A stretch of DNA of 64,000 nt from Nepenthes gracilis (GCA_033239525.1 BSYO01000013.1:4612501-4676500), one strand, 5' to 3'; positions 49,503-60,062 are shown, numbered from the stretch's first letter. The notes: generated by a model not told the origin, from the sequence alone. A program made the numbers and translations.

Positions 49503-50266
49503 TGTTGCGTTAGGATTTTTGGGTCGAAGAACAAATGATGAAGATTGAGTGAGAGGAAGATTAACACAATATTTTTACGTGGAAACCTTCTGCTTGAATG
49601 AGAAGGAAAACACGAGGCGCAGCGCAGAAAGTACTTCACTATGAGCGTTTTTTCTTACAAGAGGCTAATACAGGTGGCGTTTGGATTACAAAGAGATGAA
49701 GACAAAGTGGCCGAGCGTTCTTTTCTTTCTCGAGAGTCTTAGCTTTTTTTGTTCTCGGGAAAATTAAATCGAGCTTTCCCACTAGTTTACGGAAAAAGAT
49801 CCTCTCCTCCTCCTCGATGCCCAGGAGAGTATTTATAGGCGAAAATAATGCCGTTGGCCAGGTGCCAGTGGCCACCTCTCACCGACACGTCCCCGCGGTG
49901 TCGGGGTGTCGATGTCTGGAGGCACGTTTAGCCGTTTTGCCAGAATGCCAGACGGCGGTGGCACAGTGCGGTGTCGATCCTGGCGGTGGTAGTGCGTTGC
50001 GGGTTTCACGCGTTTTGCGAAGTTTGTTAGGCCGAAATGAATCTCGGGACGTCTTGGAGTGTCCTCGCGCTTTTATTGGGTCCACGGACTTCAAAACTGG
50101 CCGAGGGTTCTCGGGCTTCAAAGCCCTCGGGCGTTCTGCGCACCGCCATTCCGAGATCTTCTCTCGGACCAAGCATGATCATTCTCGGGCTCCTTTACAC
50201 TTAGCTTCCCGAGTCAAGTACTTTTTTACCCCCGGTGGATCGGGGACCACCGTCTTGAACCCAACA
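49503..50266 (-). repeat. 3' LTR of the Tat element
   Basis: 764 bp, TGTTGCGTTAGG to CTTGAACCCAACA. It is homologous over its whole length to 58810-59560 but differs mainly by many 1-10 bp indels. It contains the minus-strand TATA box at 49831-49837 and the shared TTTTTACGTGGAAACC motif at 49570-49645. Confidence 0.95.
49831..49837 (-). promoter_or_regulatory. TATA box of the 3' LTR
   Basis: TATAAAT on the minus strand in the context CCTATAAATACTC, conserved at 59142-59148 in the other LTR. It lies in the right half of the LTR, as expected for U3 in a minus-strand element. Confidence 0.65.
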
Positions 50267-50283
50267 CTAGCCCCCATGCCCAA
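50267..50283 (-). promoter_or_regulatory. polypurine tract
   Basis: Immediately inside the 3' LTR the minus strand reads TTGGGCATGGGGGCTAG, a purine-rich tract of the kind that primes plus-strand DNA synthesis. The same tract borders the LTR at 45630, supporting a common family. Confidence 0.8.
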
Positions 50284-50819
50284 GGGTCCGAGATCTTCGA
50301 CCGTTGGGCGTTCTTCTTCGATGCTTCCCGAGATGTCCTTTTCCTGTGAATGCTAGCCCGCGATCATGATGATTGTCAGATTGGGCATCTTTGCTTGTCC
50401 GAGGACCCGCCGCCGATGAAGACTTAGATCGGAATTTGCTTGGAGGCGCTTTTAGGTCCTTGTAATCCACGCTGACTTCCTCTCGGTCCGCGGACTTCAT
50501 TGTCTCGAGAACTTTGTTATTGTCAGAAGACTCTCACGCCGCCGTTCGAGGTTTTTACGTGGGCATTAAATGCGTGATTGACAAGCTGTCGATTACCTTG
50601 GAAAGGTAAACGCTCATCATTTCGCTGAAGAGAACGGCCGGGTGACACGTGGCGAGCGATTAATTATCCTGGCGGACGGTCAGACTTCACGTGGCCAACG
50701 CGTCACTCCTTTTCCAGATCCAATGTCCGAGTGACACATGGCAATGTTTCTTTTTCTGACTCGAATGGCCGTCTGACGTGTGGCACGGTAATTATGGCGC
50801 CTTTTCGAATTTTTCGGGC

Positions 50820-50826
50820 TATAAAA
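50820..50826 (+). promoter_or_regulatory. TATA box for the antisense ORF
   Basis: TATAAAA in the context GGGCTATAAAAGGCGCCC on the plus strand, about 100 bp upstream of the first ATG of the antisense ORF (50926). It is a well-formed plant TATA context, pointing opposite to the retrotransposon's own transcription. Confidence 0.6.
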
Positions 50827-50925
50827 GGCGCCCTTCTACATTCAAAAAACTCTTCTGCTGTCTTCCTTCTTCGAACCTCTCTCGCAAAAGAAATTCTCTT
50901 CGTCTTCCTTTCTTTTCGTCTCCCA

Positions 50926-52896
50926 ATGAAGTCGACAAAGCGCTGGTGTAAGGGATATTGCGTCGGCCTTGACGAATGATAGGCTCGAGGAGCTTCGAGT
51001 TTTATTCGGGATTCCTGATGAGATGGCGATGGTGGTGCCAGGACCGGAAGACAGGGCACTGCACCCTAGCGACGGCTTCATCACGGTCTATGAGGTTCAC
51101 CTCAAAAGTGGGCTTCGATTTCCTCTTGCTACGGAGCTCCACGAGATTATGAGGCATCTGGGCGTCCCATTGGCAGGGCTCCAGCCGAACGCCATGAGGT
51201 ACCTTGTTTCCTTGTGTGTCTTTCTTCGTTGCCAAGAGAAACTCCTAACGTCACGGTTGTCAAGGTTATGTTCCGTTTCACACATAACCTTGACCGGATC
51301 ACCATGACTCCTCGTAGGAGTTTGCGTTGCTTTGTGGGGGAACCGGACTCCACGAAGCGCCTGGAAGACAAATTTTTCTTTAAGGCGGTTCCGATTTGGG
51401 CCATCCCAAATAAATGGGGAAGGTGAAGAGCGAGTATCTTGCACCGAGCCCTCCCTCGATGATAGGGAATACGCCAGGATCGACGGACTGGTGAAAGCCA
51501 ATCTCGGGGCTTCCACCTGACAAAGCGCAACATTTGGTTGTTGAGAACTTGAAGGAGGCCAAGTGGGTCTGCGAGTCCACTCCGCGAAGTCAAATCGAAG
51601 AAGAAGTTGAGAAAGAGGACGGGGACTCTTAGCATTTCAGGTCCGCCCGTCCATGCAGAGCAAAGCGGTCCGTCCGAGAGATCCAAACGCCCGGACGTTG
51701 AGGGCTCAAAGCGTCCTCTAGCTGTGGTGGAGGCGCCTTCTTCGGAGGGCACTATTTCAAAGGAGTTTTGGATGGTGACACTATTGCTCCTCTGCTCAAG
51801 AGAAGGAAGTCCTCTCATCTGAGGTCCTCGGGGGTCGTGGACTCTCCATGCCTTTATTTTTCCAGTTTCCCTGGGGGATCTTCACTGAGGGTTGATGAAG
51901 TGACTGAGCTCCCGGAAGTCCAAACGACCGTTGAGGTGACTGAGCTTCCAGAAGTCCAAGCCACTGAGGGTCCTGCCCTCGGAGTTTCTGAACTACCTGG
52001 CGAAGCGCCCACCCCCGTGGAGCATCCATCCGAGGCTATTGAGGTCGAGGACTCTCAGTGGGACGTTGAAGCCGAGGTCGCTGCTGAGCCCCCAGCCTTC
52101 CCAGTCCAAGCTGATGAGGGCGAGCGCCCTGAGGAGGTTCCTGCTGATGGGACCCCGAGTGTGCACGACCTCGGACCTTTGGAGGTGGAGGTGGAGGCAC
52201 CTATTGTCGAGCCCCGGCCGTTCTTTTGCTCCCGTGGATACTCTTCTTGAGGGTGGGGTTGAGGCTTCGTGGTGCCCCCGGCCGACGCTCCGGCTCGAGA
52301 ACCAAGTGTAGAGGCCTCTTCGAGTGGCGGCTCCCTTGCTTAGAGGTATTGTCATTTTCCCTCGAGGTGCTTTGTCCTTCCATTATACTTCCTTGGTTCT
52401 CGATAATCCTTTTCTTCTCGAACGTGCTCCAAACTATGGCCGAGAGGCTCATCATTTCGGAGGGTCGCTCGGACCCTCTCCCGGTGGAGGAGCCGAGGCC
52501 GCGAGAGAGGCCTCTCGGAAGGCCGAGGCGGAGCTTCTTGATGCTAAGAAGGAAATAGCCTCTTTGAAGGATGTTGTAAGGCGTCGCAAAAGGCAGATTG
52601 TCATCAAGAGGAGAGTCTAAGAGTGTCCCTTAGGCCCGGGACCTTACGCCTTTATTGGAGCGCAATCTTTGGGGCGGCATCCGGATGTGTCGCGAGTACT
52701 TCGCCTTATTCGTCACGGGTTTGCCTCTGCGGTACTCCATCCCCTTAATGCCGGTGCTTTGAGAGCCGATGACTTGTCGGGCATTGCCGGGAGGCCCTTT
52801 CCGAGCGACGCCCGTCTGGGTCCTTCTGAAGATCCATTATCTCCGGGGCCGTCAGAACCCTCGGATCTGGAAGCGTCCTTGGACCTTCCCGAGTAA
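50926..52896 (+). pseudogene. antisense ORF of the Tat element (gypsy-type transposon protein), frameshifted
   Basis: Runs opposite to gag-pol, between integrase and the 3' LTR. The best part is 50969-51307 (GIPDEMAMVVPGPEDR, then FITVYEVHLKSGLRFPL, then an ELHEIMRHLGVPLAGL-like stretch). It resembles the N-terminal domain of plant proteins labelled putative gypsy-type transposon (Transposase_28 in Pfam, from memory). Later parts, in shifting frames, are acidic and Pro/Glu/Val-rich (51768-52250), then Ala/Glu/Lys-rich and coiled-coil-like (52324-52620), and end SDLEASLDLPE at 52896. A 1-base frame change separates the first ATG (50926) from the domain, and several more follow. The role in the element is unknown in general. 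It is surely not translatable as it stands. Confidence 0.7.
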
Positions 52897-53049
52897 TTTG
52901 AGGTGTCGGGGAACCAGCCCCCAATGCCTTAATGTACTTTTGTTATTATTTTTTTTTTTGTATATGTACTTTGTTCCTTTGTCGAAATGAGAAAGAAGTT
53001 GTTGAAGATTGTTGTGCCTTTTTCTTTTCCTTCCTTGTACTTGTTGAAT

Positions 53050-53483
53050 TTTTCGACCTCTAAGGCCGCTCGGTCGATCCCGAGTTTTGAATACGACCTC
53101 TTGGGCCGCTCGGACGGAATCCGGAGTTTTGAATACGACCTCTTGGGCCGCTCGGACGGGCAAAGTTTTGGATCGACCTCCTGGCCGCTCGGAAACCGAA
53201 GTTTTGAATACGACCTCTTGGGCGCTCGGGAACCGAGTTTTTGAATCGACCTCACTGGCCGCTCGGGAGGCGGAACCAAAGTTTTTTGAATACGACCTCT
53301 TGGGCGCTCGGACGGAGGCGAGGTTTTCGGATCTGACCTCACGGGCGCTTCGGACGGGCAGAAGTTTTTGAATACGACCTCTTGGGCGCTCGGACGGAAC
53401 CGAAGTTTTTTTGAATACGACCTCACAGGCGCTCGGACGGGCAAGTTTTTTGAATACGACCTCTGGGCCGCTCGGACGGAACC
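53050..53483. repeat. minisatellite, about eleven units of about 40 bp
   Basis: Units read about ACGACCTCTTGGGCCGCTCGG, then ACGGAACCGAAGTTTTTGAAT. They lie between the end of integrase and the end of the antisense ORF. Unit length varies by small indels. Long ORFs on both strands across it are artefacts of the repeat. Related to the array at 45853-46262. Confidence 0.9.
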
Positions 53484-53499
53484 TTTTTGCCTTAGCTTC

Positions 53500-54780
53500 T
53501 CGGCCTCTCTTGATAGTATTTCTTGAGGTGTGTTGCATTCCATGTCCGGGATTAGCCTACCCTCCCGGCTGCGTGGCTTGCATGCCCCATCCTCCGGGAT
53601 CGTCGAGACCCGGAAAGGTCCCTCCCGATTTGGAGAAAGTTTGTTACGGTAGGCATTCTTCCCGATCGCCTCAATGCTTCTTAACACCAAATCTCCGACC
53701 TCAAACTGCCGTGCCTTTACCTTTTTGTTGTAGTAACAGCCACCCACTCTGCTGATATGTTGCAATGCTTAGTCGTGCTCGATCGCGGGCCTCCTCGAGT
53801 AAGTCAAGGTGCTCAAAGGTGCAGGTTGAAGTGTTCCACTCGAGACTTGGGAGGCCCACTTCCACCGGTATAACCGCTTGACCCATAACAAAGGCTAAAG
53901 GGTGTCTCCTTCGCCGATTCCCTCGGAGTAGTTCGATAGGACCCAGTATAGAGGGAGCTCATCCACCCAGAGCCCCCGAGTCTATGGTTCGTCTTAAGCC
54001 CGTGCGGGATAGTCCGATTTGTGACCACCACCGGGCCGTTGGCTCGAGGGTAGGCGACAGACGTGTGGATCGAGGTTGGTCGAGACGAGCGATGCACTGA
54101 GAAACCGCTTCCCGGTGAAGCTGCGTCCCGTTATCGGTGATGACGCACTCGGATCCCATACACATTTCTTGATTGCCGTAGAAACTCGGTTGCATTTGCT
54201 CCGTTTCGCGCGAGGGCGTTGCCTCAACCCACTTTGTAAAGTAGTCGATCCCCACAATGAGGAACTTTTACGGCGCCGGCCGCGAGGGGGAGTGGTCCGG
54301 GATATCAAGTCCCCATTGTGCAAAGGGCCACTGAGAGGCGCATAGGCTGCACGCCTTGAGCTCCGTGTGTGGCTGGCGGTTCAAGTTCCCGTGGACTTGG
54401 CAGTTCTCGCACTTTCGCACGAAGTCCACGGCATCATACTTCATGGTAGGCCAGTAATACCCTTGCCTCATTATTTTGAACGCCAGGTTCTTGCCTCCAA
54501 TATGGGATCCGCAGATTCCAAGATGCACCTCCTGGAGGGCGTATTCTGCTTCCACGGGGGTCAGGCATCTTAAGTAAGGGGTTGAAAACCCTCGGCGATA
54601 TAAACGGCCGTCCACTATTGCATACCAACCCGCGGTCTTTTTGACCTTCTTGGCTTCAACGGGGTCCTCGGGCAGAATTTCATCGGCAAGGTATCTTGAG
54701 TACGCGGTCATCCGTGATCATCACCGGACACTATAACCACGGTGTCGGGCTCATCTACCGTTGGTCGCTCCAGTGTTTCC
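53500..54780 (-). pseudogene. integrase region of the Tat element
   Basis: 54268-54711 holds the HHCC zinc finger (HLGICGSHIGG, then CENCQVH) with YYWPTM between. The catalytic core begins at 54255 (GIDYFTKWVEA, first Asp; DNGTQ, second Asp) and continues in other frames (53813-54097, AYPRANG-like and then ETPFSLCYG-like). The C-terminal part lies at 53538-53765 (VGDLVLRSIE, then EGPFRV) and stops near the minisatellite without a chromodomain. At least three frame changes and internal deletions abolish function. Confidence 0.85.
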
Positions 54781-54885
54781 CTCATTCCTCGGGCGTATTG
54801 CTCTGGGTCCCCACACGCTGCTTCGTGAGGTACTTGGAAAGTTGAGGGTGGTTCGCTTCAAAGTTTCCGAGGACACGGTTGATGA

Positions 54886-55200
54886 CTAGCTCGGAATCAT
54901 CAAGACCACCAAGTCCCTGGCCGAGCATTCCTTTGCCAACCGAAGTCCTGCAATCAAGGCCTCGTACTCCGCGACGTTATTGGTCGCTGGGAATCCCAAA
55001 GTTACCGAGTACTTAATTTCAGACCCCACGGGAGTTCTTAGTACGACGCCCGCCCCGCAGCCCTCCTTCATGGCGGAGCCGTCCACATGAAGCGTCCATG
55101 CTGGTGGTGATCCCCTTTCCCCCGTTCCTGTGCTCTCGGCATCATTGCTATCAAGTGCTGTTGCCTCCACGACAAAATCCGCAAGGGCCTGGCCCTTCAT
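54886..55200 (-). pseudogene. RNase H region of the Tat element
   Basis: WTLHVDGSAMKEGCGAGVVL followed by NNVAEYEALIAGLRLA matches the RNase H fold with its first Asp and the Glu of the AEYEAL motif. It lies directly downstream of reverse transcriptase on the minus strand. The 3' part is missing or out of frame. Confidence 0.88.
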
Positions 55201-55256
55201 GGCCGGCCTTGGCTTGAACTCGATGTCGAATTCGCCTAGCTCAATGGCCCACTTTA

Positions 55257-56400
55257 TTAGTCGCCCTGAGACCTCGGGCTTCTGGAGAATAGTCCTCGGT
55301 CAGTCAGGACTACAATTCTATGTGCCTGGAAGTAGGGCCTTAACTTCCTGGCAGAGTATACCAGTGCAAGAGCGACTTTCTCCGCATGCGGGTACCGAGT
55401 CTCCGAGTCTGCGAGGGTCTTGCTAACGTAGTATACTGGTTGCTGATTTCCCTGGCGTTCTTTCACCAAGACCGAGCTCAGGGCTTGGCCGGTCACTGAC
55501 AAGTACAAATAGAGCTCCTCTCCCGGCTCCGGGGAAGCCAGCAGTGGAGGGTTAGCAAGATACGCCTTGAGGCCCCGAAGTGCCTCCTCACACTCGTTGC
55601 TCCAACGAAAGCCTTGGGTCTTGGCCCTCTGAGTGCCACTGAAGAAGGGCAAATGCCTCTCGGCGATTTTGCGTAAAGGATAGGCGGCCACCCGTCCCGT
55701 GAGTCTTTGAACGTCTCTCACGGTCCGCTGGAATTGCATGTTCAAGATCGCTGGATCTTCTCGATTCGCCTCGATCCCGCGCCGTGACACTATATAGCCC
55801 AGAACTTCCCGGACGTTACCCCAAATGTGCATTTCTTGGGGTTCAGACTTCATTCCGTGCGCCCTCGATGCCCGGAAGGTTTCCGCCAAGTCTCTTGACG
55901 TGGCTTCTACTAACGGTGCTCTTTACGAGTAAGTCGTCCACGTAGACTTCCACGTTCTGCCCGATTTGGTCCTCGAACATCTTATTGACCCGATCGTTGA
56001 TACGTTGCCCCAGCGTTCTTAGTCCGAAGGGCATCACCTTGTAACAATACGTCCCCGGTGGTCCATAAAGGATGTGTGCTCTTCGTCCTCGGGACACATT
56101 TTTATTTGATTGTAGCCTGAGTAAGCATCCATAAAGCTCAGCAGCTCGTGACCGGACGTTGAGTCCACCAACTGGTCGATCCTGGGAAGTGGAAAGCTAT
56201 CCTTCGGACAGGCCTTGTTGAGGTCTGTGAAGTCGACGCACATCCTCCACTTCCCACTGCTTTTCTTCACCATTACCACGTTGGCTAGCCAATCCGGGTA
56301 CTGTACCTCTCGAATAAATCCCGCGTCCAGGAGCTTTTTTACTTCCTCTCGGACGGCCACCAGCTTTTCCATTGAGTGATTTCTCCGTCAAAGCTGTGCT
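55257..56400 (-). pseudogene. reverse transcriptase region of the Tat element
   Basis: 56034-56372 has LLDAGFIREVQYPDWLANVV, KWRMCVDFTDLNKACPKD, and then MDAYSGYNQI. 55843-56097 has YVDDLLVKS with the two catalytic Asp. 55257-55889 carries the connection (GYIVSRRGIEA, then LAGRVAA-like) up to the RNase H boundary, with KTLADSETRYP. These are standard Ty3/gypsy motifs. The domain is split over at least three frames. Confidence 0.93.
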
Positions 56401-56554
56401 TGTGGTGAGGATCTACACCAAGCCTGCACTATCGTCTCGGGAGAGATGCAGCATGTCCGCGGGGACCAAGCAAACAAATCGAGTTTTCCTTTAGAAACTT
56501 TGTGAGCTGGTCTCGGACGGAATCTTCGAGAGAGCTTCCTATTTGGACACACTT

Positions 56555-57130
56555 TTAGGGTCCTCGGGTCCAACTCGGCTGGGTAGGCTCACCGAGCTGC
56601 GCACACCGCAGTGTTGCCTCATCTCCGAGGTCGAGGTCTTCCATTGGTCTCGTGGGAGTCTCATGTGACTGCGATAGATAGCACATCCTTCCGGTGGCTT
56701 GCTCGCCGAGTACTTCCCCTATACCGCATGGGGTTGGGAATTTCATCTTTAAATGCGGGATGGAAGTCACCGCAAAGCTGACAAGGCAAGGACGCTTGAG
56801 AATCGCATTGTAAACGGACGGGAGGTCCACCACGAGGAAAGTGAGGACCTTTGAAGCCGTCATCGGATATGTTCCCAGTGTGACTTCTAGTTGCACGATG
56901 CCACAGGCTAGGACCTGTTCATTATCAAGTCCATAGAGCGGCCCCTCCGGGCCTTCATCCGATGTCTTTTTAATCCAAGCTTGAGGTACGCATCAAGATA
57001 AAGCAAATTTCGGGAACTTCCATTATCGGCGAAGACTCGTTTAAATACGGTAGTCATTAGCTCTGGTCTGAAAACGAGGGTCACATAAACCAGGGGATCA
57101 CAATGGGGAAGTTACATGGGTCATATCCTC
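56555..57130 (-). pseudogene. protease region of the Tat element
   Basis: Near 57000-57060 the minus strand encodes FADNGSSRNLLYLDAYLKL, the aspartic protease active site, here with DNGS rather than the usual DTGS or DSGS. 56555-56896 continues with LTFLVVDLPSVYNAILKRP and then HLKMKFPTPCGIGEV, typical of the stretch between protease and reverse transcriptase in Tat elements. Frames differ between the two parts. Confidence 0.8.
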
Positions 57131-57144
57131 TTTGCTAAAGCAAA

Positions 57145-58650
57145 TTACATCGTCCCCAATACTCGTCCCTCGGCCTTTTTAGGCCTGGGCTCCAGATCTT
57201 TCCCGGCCGGCCGGTTGACACCATGTTCACAACCCCCTATGAATCGGTTCCTTGGGGTTCCACTTGGTCTTCTTTGCTCCGGAGGGTTGTCCGGGTCTTT
57301 GCGGGAAACGGCCGAGTGCCCCCTCCCGATTAGCTCTTCAATTTCCCTCTGCAAAGACTTGCGGTCCTCGGTTCTGCATGACCCCGCACCGGTGGAAGTC
57401 GATACTTTTTGACGATCCCTCCCACGATTTTTCAAAGGCTTGGGCCACTTTACAAACTTCTCCGCTTGAATGCATTAGCACATTCGTGCGCGTGTCGTTC
57501 GAGTCGGGTGGATCAGCGGCGCGTCTCTACGGACGGCGGCTCAAACTTCCAAACACAAAATGGGGGACTACGGAAGTCCCCGGCTTTTCTCTTCATCTCT
57601 AATGGTCTCGGACGGTAGCTCTCGTCCTTTTCTGGACGCTTTGCTTCATTGGCCTCTTCAGCTGCTATGTAGGCCCTTGCTACGGCCTCGGCCTCCTCCC
57701 GGAGGGCCCTTATGGATGAGATGCTTAAAGAAAGCACCCCCCTCCAGGCCAGATAGGAAAGCATTTAGCTTCACTCCGTCCGACAGCTTTGGAATCTGCC
57801 TGGCCTCGGCCACGAATCTTGCCAAGAACTCCCTTAGGCTTTCCCTGGCACCCTGCTTCACGCGAGTGAGATGCTGTTTCTCTCGTTCTTCTACTTGAGG
57901 CGAATAAACAAAACGCCGCCGCCAGCTCGCCAAAAGTGCTAATGGAGCCCGCGGGCATCCCGTAAAACCATACTCTCGCGTCCCCCTTCAGCGTCAGGGG
58001 GAAGCATTGGCACATGGTGGCCTCGTCTAGTCCCTGGAGGCTCAGATGCTCCCTAACAGTTCGGGTGGTCCATGGGATCAAGACTCCCATCGTACGCCTC
58101 CCGTTTGGCATTTTAAACTTTGGGGCGGCGCCACTGTTCTAACGTCCGTTGTGAACGGAGATCGGGGATACTCGCCCCGCCGCTCTCCCCAAAGACGCGA
58201 TTCCGCACTTTCTCCAATCTCTCCTCCACATGGGGTGGAGCCGTCGTCCTCCTTGCGTTGAGGAGGTGCCTCGATTCGTTAGGGCCGGTGGTTTGCCGGT
58301 CTCTCGGGGGTCCTTCTTGACCCCGCCCCAGCGTGCGTCGCCTCTCGGGCGCGATTTTCCCGATGTCCCCGAGGCCGGGGACCAAGACGATCCTCCGTGG
58401 CTCGAGGATCCTGCCACTTGAGGCCACAGGTTCTTGGTGGCTCTTGCCGGCGGCGCCACGACCGGCGCTCGCGCCTCCTTCCTCCGCGTTCGGATGTTTT
58501 TACGCCCGGGAGCCCACGGAAGGTGCTCCCCTCGCTCTCGTCTTCCCTTGTGCAAAGGCGAAGAAGGATATGTCGTCCATTTTGGTCGCCAAATCCCTTA
58601 TGACCGATCCGGATGGTTTTCGATGCCCACACGGGGTTTGGGGCATCCTC
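57145..58650 (-). pseudogene. gag region of the Tat element
   Basis: 57658-57933 has a retrotransposon gag core (LTRVKQGARESLREFLARFV, then EARQIPKLSDG). 57725-58111 has the preceding part (CFPLTLKGDARVWFYGMPAG) in another frame. 58139-58632 is the Arg/Gly-rich N-terminal zone. 57145-57435 holds LQREIEELIGRGH, which in related elements follows the zinc knuckle. A zinc knuckle itself could not be read, probably because of frame changes. Confidence 0.78.
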
Positions 58651-58788
58651 TGGCGGTGTCGAGTAGTGGCACGGGGTGGTGCGCTTGCTGCGCTCTCGGT
58701 GCTCACCATGTTATGATGCTTGGAAGTAAATCTTTGTGACGTGTGGTTAAACGTGATCTAAGAAGGTGAGAAGTTGACTTTTTGTCCT

Positions 58789-58808
58789 CTTCCCACGAGA
58801 CGGCGCCA
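58789..58808 (-). promoter_or_regulatory. tRNA primer-binding site
   Basis: Beginning one base inside the 5' LTR the minus strand reads TGGCGCCGTCTCGTGGGAAG. The first nine bases match the primer site used by Tat/Athila-type gypsy elements (TGGCGCCGT, complementary to the 3' end of plant tRNA-Asp; from memory). Confidence 0.75.
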
Positions 58809-58809
58809 A

Positions 58810-59560
58810 TGTTGCGTTAGGATTTTGGGTCCGAGCAACACAAATGATGAAGATTGAGTGAGAGGGAAGAGAGATTGAACACAATATTTTTACGTGAAAC
58901 CTTCTCTTGAATGAGAAGGAAAACCACGAGGCACGGCACAGAGTACTTCACTATGAGCGTTTTTTTTACAAGAGGCTAATACGGTGGCCGAGCGTTTGGA
59001 TTACAAAGAGATGAAGACAAAGTGGCCGGCGTTCTCTTTCTTTCTCGAGAGTCTTAGCTTTTTTGTTCTCGGGAAAATTCGTGGAGCTTTCCCACTAGTT
59101 TACGGAAAAAGATCCCTCCTCCTCCCGATGCCCGGGAGAGTATTTATAGGCGAAAATAATGCCGTTGGCCACTCGAGTGCCCAGGTGGCCACCTCACCGA
59201 CACGTCCCCGCAAAGGTCGTGGGTGTCGGTGTAAACACGTTTAGCCGTTTTGCCAGAATGCCGAGACGGCGGTGACAGTCGGGTGTCGATCTGGCGATGG
59301 TAGTGCGTGCGTGCTTTTCACGCGTTTCACGGTTTGTTAGTGGTAGCGCAATCTCGGACGTCTTGGAGTGTCCTCGCTTTTATTGGGTCCACGGACTTCA
59401 AAACTCGCCGAGGTTCTCGGGCTTCAAAGCCCTCGGGCGTTCTGCCCGCCATTCCGAGATCTTCTCTCGGTACTATGATCATTCTCGGGCTCCTTTACAC
59501 TTAGCTTCCCGAGTCAAGTACTTTTCTACCCTGGGATCGGGACCACAGTCAAACCCAACA
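58810..59560 (-). repeat. 5' LTR of the Tat element
   Basis: 751 bp, TGTTGCGTTAGG to CAAACCCAACA. It contains the TATA box (ATTTATA on plus at 59142-59148) and the shared TTTTTACGTGAAACC motif (58884-58960). It aligns end to end with 49503-50266; the differences are mostly short indels. Confidence 0.95.
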
Positions 59561-59564
59561 AAAT

Positions 59565-59712
59565 AATATTTTTCGTTTTTTAATATTTTAATTTTATATT
59601 TAATAAAAATTAAATTTATTAAAAAAATGATTATTTTAATAATATTTACATAATAAAATATTTACTCTTAAATTTATATTTAAAAATGAAGGATGCGTCG
59701 CTGGAATGGCGG
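59565..59712. other. AT-rich spacer
   Basis: Host DNA between the retrotransposon and the MITE; AT-rich, no feature. Confidence 0.5.
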
Positions 59713-60062
59713 CTTGCTAGGGGGGTTTGGAGATCCTGCTTCTCTTGGAGAAGCAGGATCTCCTGCTTTGCACAAAATAGCCATTGAATTGAATTAAAAA
59801 TCAATCTAATGGCTATAACTTAAAAATATAAAAAATATTAAATATAGTTATAATTTTTTTTTAAAAAAGTTATAATATTAATATTTATTAAATATCAAAT
59901 TAAAAAATTAAATTATTTTTTAAAAAAATAATTATATAAATATTATTAAATAATATTTAAATTTCAGCCATTAGATTTTTTTTAATCTAATGGCTGAGAT
60001 TAACAAAATAGGGGATCCTGCTTCTCTAAGAAAAGCAGGATCCCCTCTCCCCTTGCTAGGGG
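59713..60062. mobile_element. Mutator-like MITE built from four hairpins
   Basis: The 11-mer CTTGCTAGGGG flanks the element on both sides (59713-59723 and 60052-60062); a 9-11 bp duplication is the hallmark of Mutator-type insertion. The insert, about 329 bp, has inverted ends of about 100 bp (left GGTTTGGAGATCCTGCTT; right, complemented, GGGGAGAGGGGATCCTGCTT). Each end contains two further hairpins: 59729-59763 (16-bp perfect stem) and 59779-59814 on the left, 59966-59995 (12-bp perfect stem) and 60011-60045 on the right. The centre is AT-rich. It has no coding capacity. Confidence 0.8.

Larger units (their letters stand above)
49503..59560 (-). mobile_element. Ty3/gypsy LTR retrotransposon, Tat-type, 10 kb, non-functional
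   Basis: The order on the minus strand is: 5' LTR (58810-59560), tRNA primer site, gag, protease, reverse transcriptase, RNase H, integrase, minisatellite, an extra ORF on the opposite strand, polypurine tract, 3' LTR (49503-50266). RT before integrase is the Ty3/gypsy order. The lack of a chromodomain, the primer site and the antisense ORF point to the Tat lineage. The ends are TGTTGCGTTAGG and AACCCAACA. Flanks read AAAAT on the left and AAAT on the right, a target duplication that is short by one A. Gag-pol is split by many frameshifts, so no polyprotein can be made. Host genes are not interrupted. Confidence 0.93.

Noticed and set aside
53411..53755. Plus-strand ORFs across the minisatellite and integrase end
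   Set aside because: Shadow frames of the repeat and of the minus-strand integrase.
52852..53765. Long minus-strand ORFs (228 and 278 codons) crossing the minisatellite
   Set aside because: Their length comes from the tandem repeat being free of stops; only the first part (integrase C-terminus, down to about 53520) is meaningful.
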